In this document: piece by piece, positions 23,087 through 24,120 of the stretch
Numbering within the stretch: position 1 is the first letter of the stretch
How the letters are laid out: each line of letters starts with the position of its first letter
Source: CAYFKJ01 sp964528595
Lineage (GTDB): Bacteria > Pseudomonadota > Alphaproteobacteria > UBA2966
Assembly (NCBI GenBank): GCA_964528595.1
Contig: CAZGTM010000053.1
Coordinates: 1 to 24,120, forward strand
Direction: 5' to 3'
DNA: 24,120 nucleotides
Translations under genes and position numbers: made by a program
Notes under the pieces: generated by a model
Databases searched by the model: none
Seen by the model: only the letters and a program-made list of their open reading frames with translations
Told to the model about the DNA's origin: nothing

Positions 23087-24120
23087 CTATTTTCCGATAC
23101 AAAACTCTCGAAACACTACATCTAGTAAATCTTCCACATCGACCTGCCCGGTTATCCGTCCGAGCGACCGCATGGCCAGGCGAAGATCCTCGGCTGCCAG
23201 TTCCGGCACCGCAGCACCAGAACCCAAATCCCCAGAGCTCAAATATCTCTCCAAGGCGGTCACGCACTCCTGCAATGCCTCGCGATGGCGCAGTCGAGTG
23301 AGCCCCGGCGCTGCACTCGCTGCAAACCGCTCCCTGATTTCCTCCTCGATGGACCCCACCAACTCCTCCATGCCGGTCCCATTGAGAACAGAGACAAGGT
23401 GGTATTTGTCAACGCCATCGAGGGATCCCCTCACCCCGTCTACCAGGTCCGCCTTGTTGACGGCGACAATGGACCGATCGTCGATCAAGGCGCGAACGCC
23501 CGCGTCGATCTTAGGCCAGGTCTGCACATCGAGCAGTACCAGGCGCAGATCAGCCTCCTCGGCGCGTTGCAGGGCGCGCCGAACGCCCTCGCTCTCGACG
23601 TCATCCGCGGCATCCCGCAATCCCGCAGTATCCGCGACGATTACGGGGTACCCGGCGATATCCAGATGAACTTCAACGACGTCGCGCGTGGTCCCCGCTG
23701 TGGCCGAGACGATGGCCGCATCGCGCCGGGCCAGGGCGTTCAACAGGCTGGACTTGCCGGCATTCGCCGGACCCACGATCACGACGTAAATTCCGTCACG
23801 AAGCCGTTCGCCGCGATGCCCGTCATCGAGGTGCTGAACGATTTCCGCACTAAGACCGGCTATTTCCGTTTTCGCAGCAGAATTCAAATCCGGCGGTAAG
23901 TCCTCCTCCTCGGCGAAATCGATACCGGCTTCGGCAAGGGCCAGGACCCGCACCAGACGTTGCCGCCAATCCTCGTAAAGCGCACTCAGGTCGCCCGCTG
24001 TCTGGCGCAGCGCCTGCCGGCGCTGAACCTCGGTTTCGGCGGCCACGAGATCGGCGATGCCTTCGGCCTGGGTGAGATCGAATTTACCGTGCTCGAAAGC
24101 CCGGCGGCTGAATTCCCCCG
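23087..24120 (-). CDS. mnmE: tRNA modification GTPase MnmE (TrmE), 5' end beyond window
   Basis: The frame is open to the window edge; the visible 343 residues begin GEFSRRAFEHGKFDLTQAEGIADL, the end of the N-terminal formyl-THF-binding domain, so roughly the first 100 residues are missing. The inserted G domain has G1 GPANAGKSS, G2 AGTTRD, G3 DTAGLRD and G4 NKAD. The C-terminus ends FREFCIGK, with the conserved catalytic cysteine of the CxGK motif. MnmE is a potassium-activated GTPase that works with MnmG on wobble U34. An internal GTG (24046) can look like a start but is clearly mid-protein. A 144-bp gap with parS site 2 separates it from mnmG. Confidence 0.97.
   Translation of the reverse strand, partial: GEFSRRAFEHGKFDLTQAEGIADLVAAETEVQRRQALRQTAGDLSALYEDWRQRLVRVLALAEAGIDFAEEEDLPPDLNSAAKTEIAGLSAEIVQHLDDGHRGERLRDGIYVVIVGPANAGKSSLLNALARRDAAIVSATAGTTRDVVEVHLDIAGYPVIVADTAGLRDAADDVESEGVRRALQRAEEADLRLVLLDVQTWPKIDAGVRALIDDRSIVAVNKADLVDGVRGSLDGVDKYHLVSVLNGTGMEELVGSIEEEIRERFAASAAPGLTRLRHREALQECVTALERYLSSGDLGSGAAVPELAAEDLRLAMRSLGRITGQVDVEDLLDVVFREFCIGK

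Overview
This window looks like GC-rich chromosomal DNA from an alphaproteobacterium, most likely Rhodospirillales-like. Three things point there. The run mnmE-mnmG-rsmG-parA-parB with holA-lptE-leuS-DUF3576 facing it is a typical alphaproteobacterial origin-side arrangement. Two perfect copies of the chromosomal parS palindrome lie inside it. The porin, the DUF3576 lipoprotein and the L,D-transpeptidase all read as alphaproteobacterial. The genus cannot be told from sequence alone.

Left part (1-7994). A minus-strand trio (metallo-beta-lactamase-fold hydrolase, class I methyltransferase, membrane-bound class III nucleotide cyclase cut by the window start) lies downstream of an OmpR-type response regulator with no visible kinase. 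An alpha/beta hydrolase with an HGGYW motif diverges from a GTP cyclohydrolase II gene (ribA). These are followed by an uncharacterised Ala/Pro-rich protein and a YkuD-type L,D-transpeptidase (+), then a YggS-type PLP protein (-).

Middle part (8005-13168). This is an accessory-looking block. It holds an APS kinase fused to a CysN-like beta-barrel region without the GTPase domain, a small SAM methyltransferase, a GT9-like glycosyltransferase, a PAPS-dependent sulfotransferase, and a porin with a strong UUCG-loop terminator. APS kinase makes PAPS and the sulfotransferase uses it, so the block may make and attach a sulfated, possibly methylated glycan or small molecule. That is inference; no product can be read directly. 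A 664-bp gap without a convincing gene (13169-13832) follows and carries repeated elements upstream of the porin.

Right part (13833-24120). DUF3576 lipoprotein, leuS, lptE and holA run on the plus strand, with leuS-lptE-holA tightly packed. They converge on parB, parA, rsmG, mnmG and mnmE on the minus strand (mnmE is cut at its 5' end by the window). This block combines tRNA wobble-uridine modification (MnmE/MnmG), 16S rRNA methylation (RsmG), chromosome partitioning (ParA/ParB/parS), replication (HolA), translation (LeuS) and LPS export (LptE). No tRNA, rRNA, CRISPR array, insertion sequence or DnaA-box cluster was seen.
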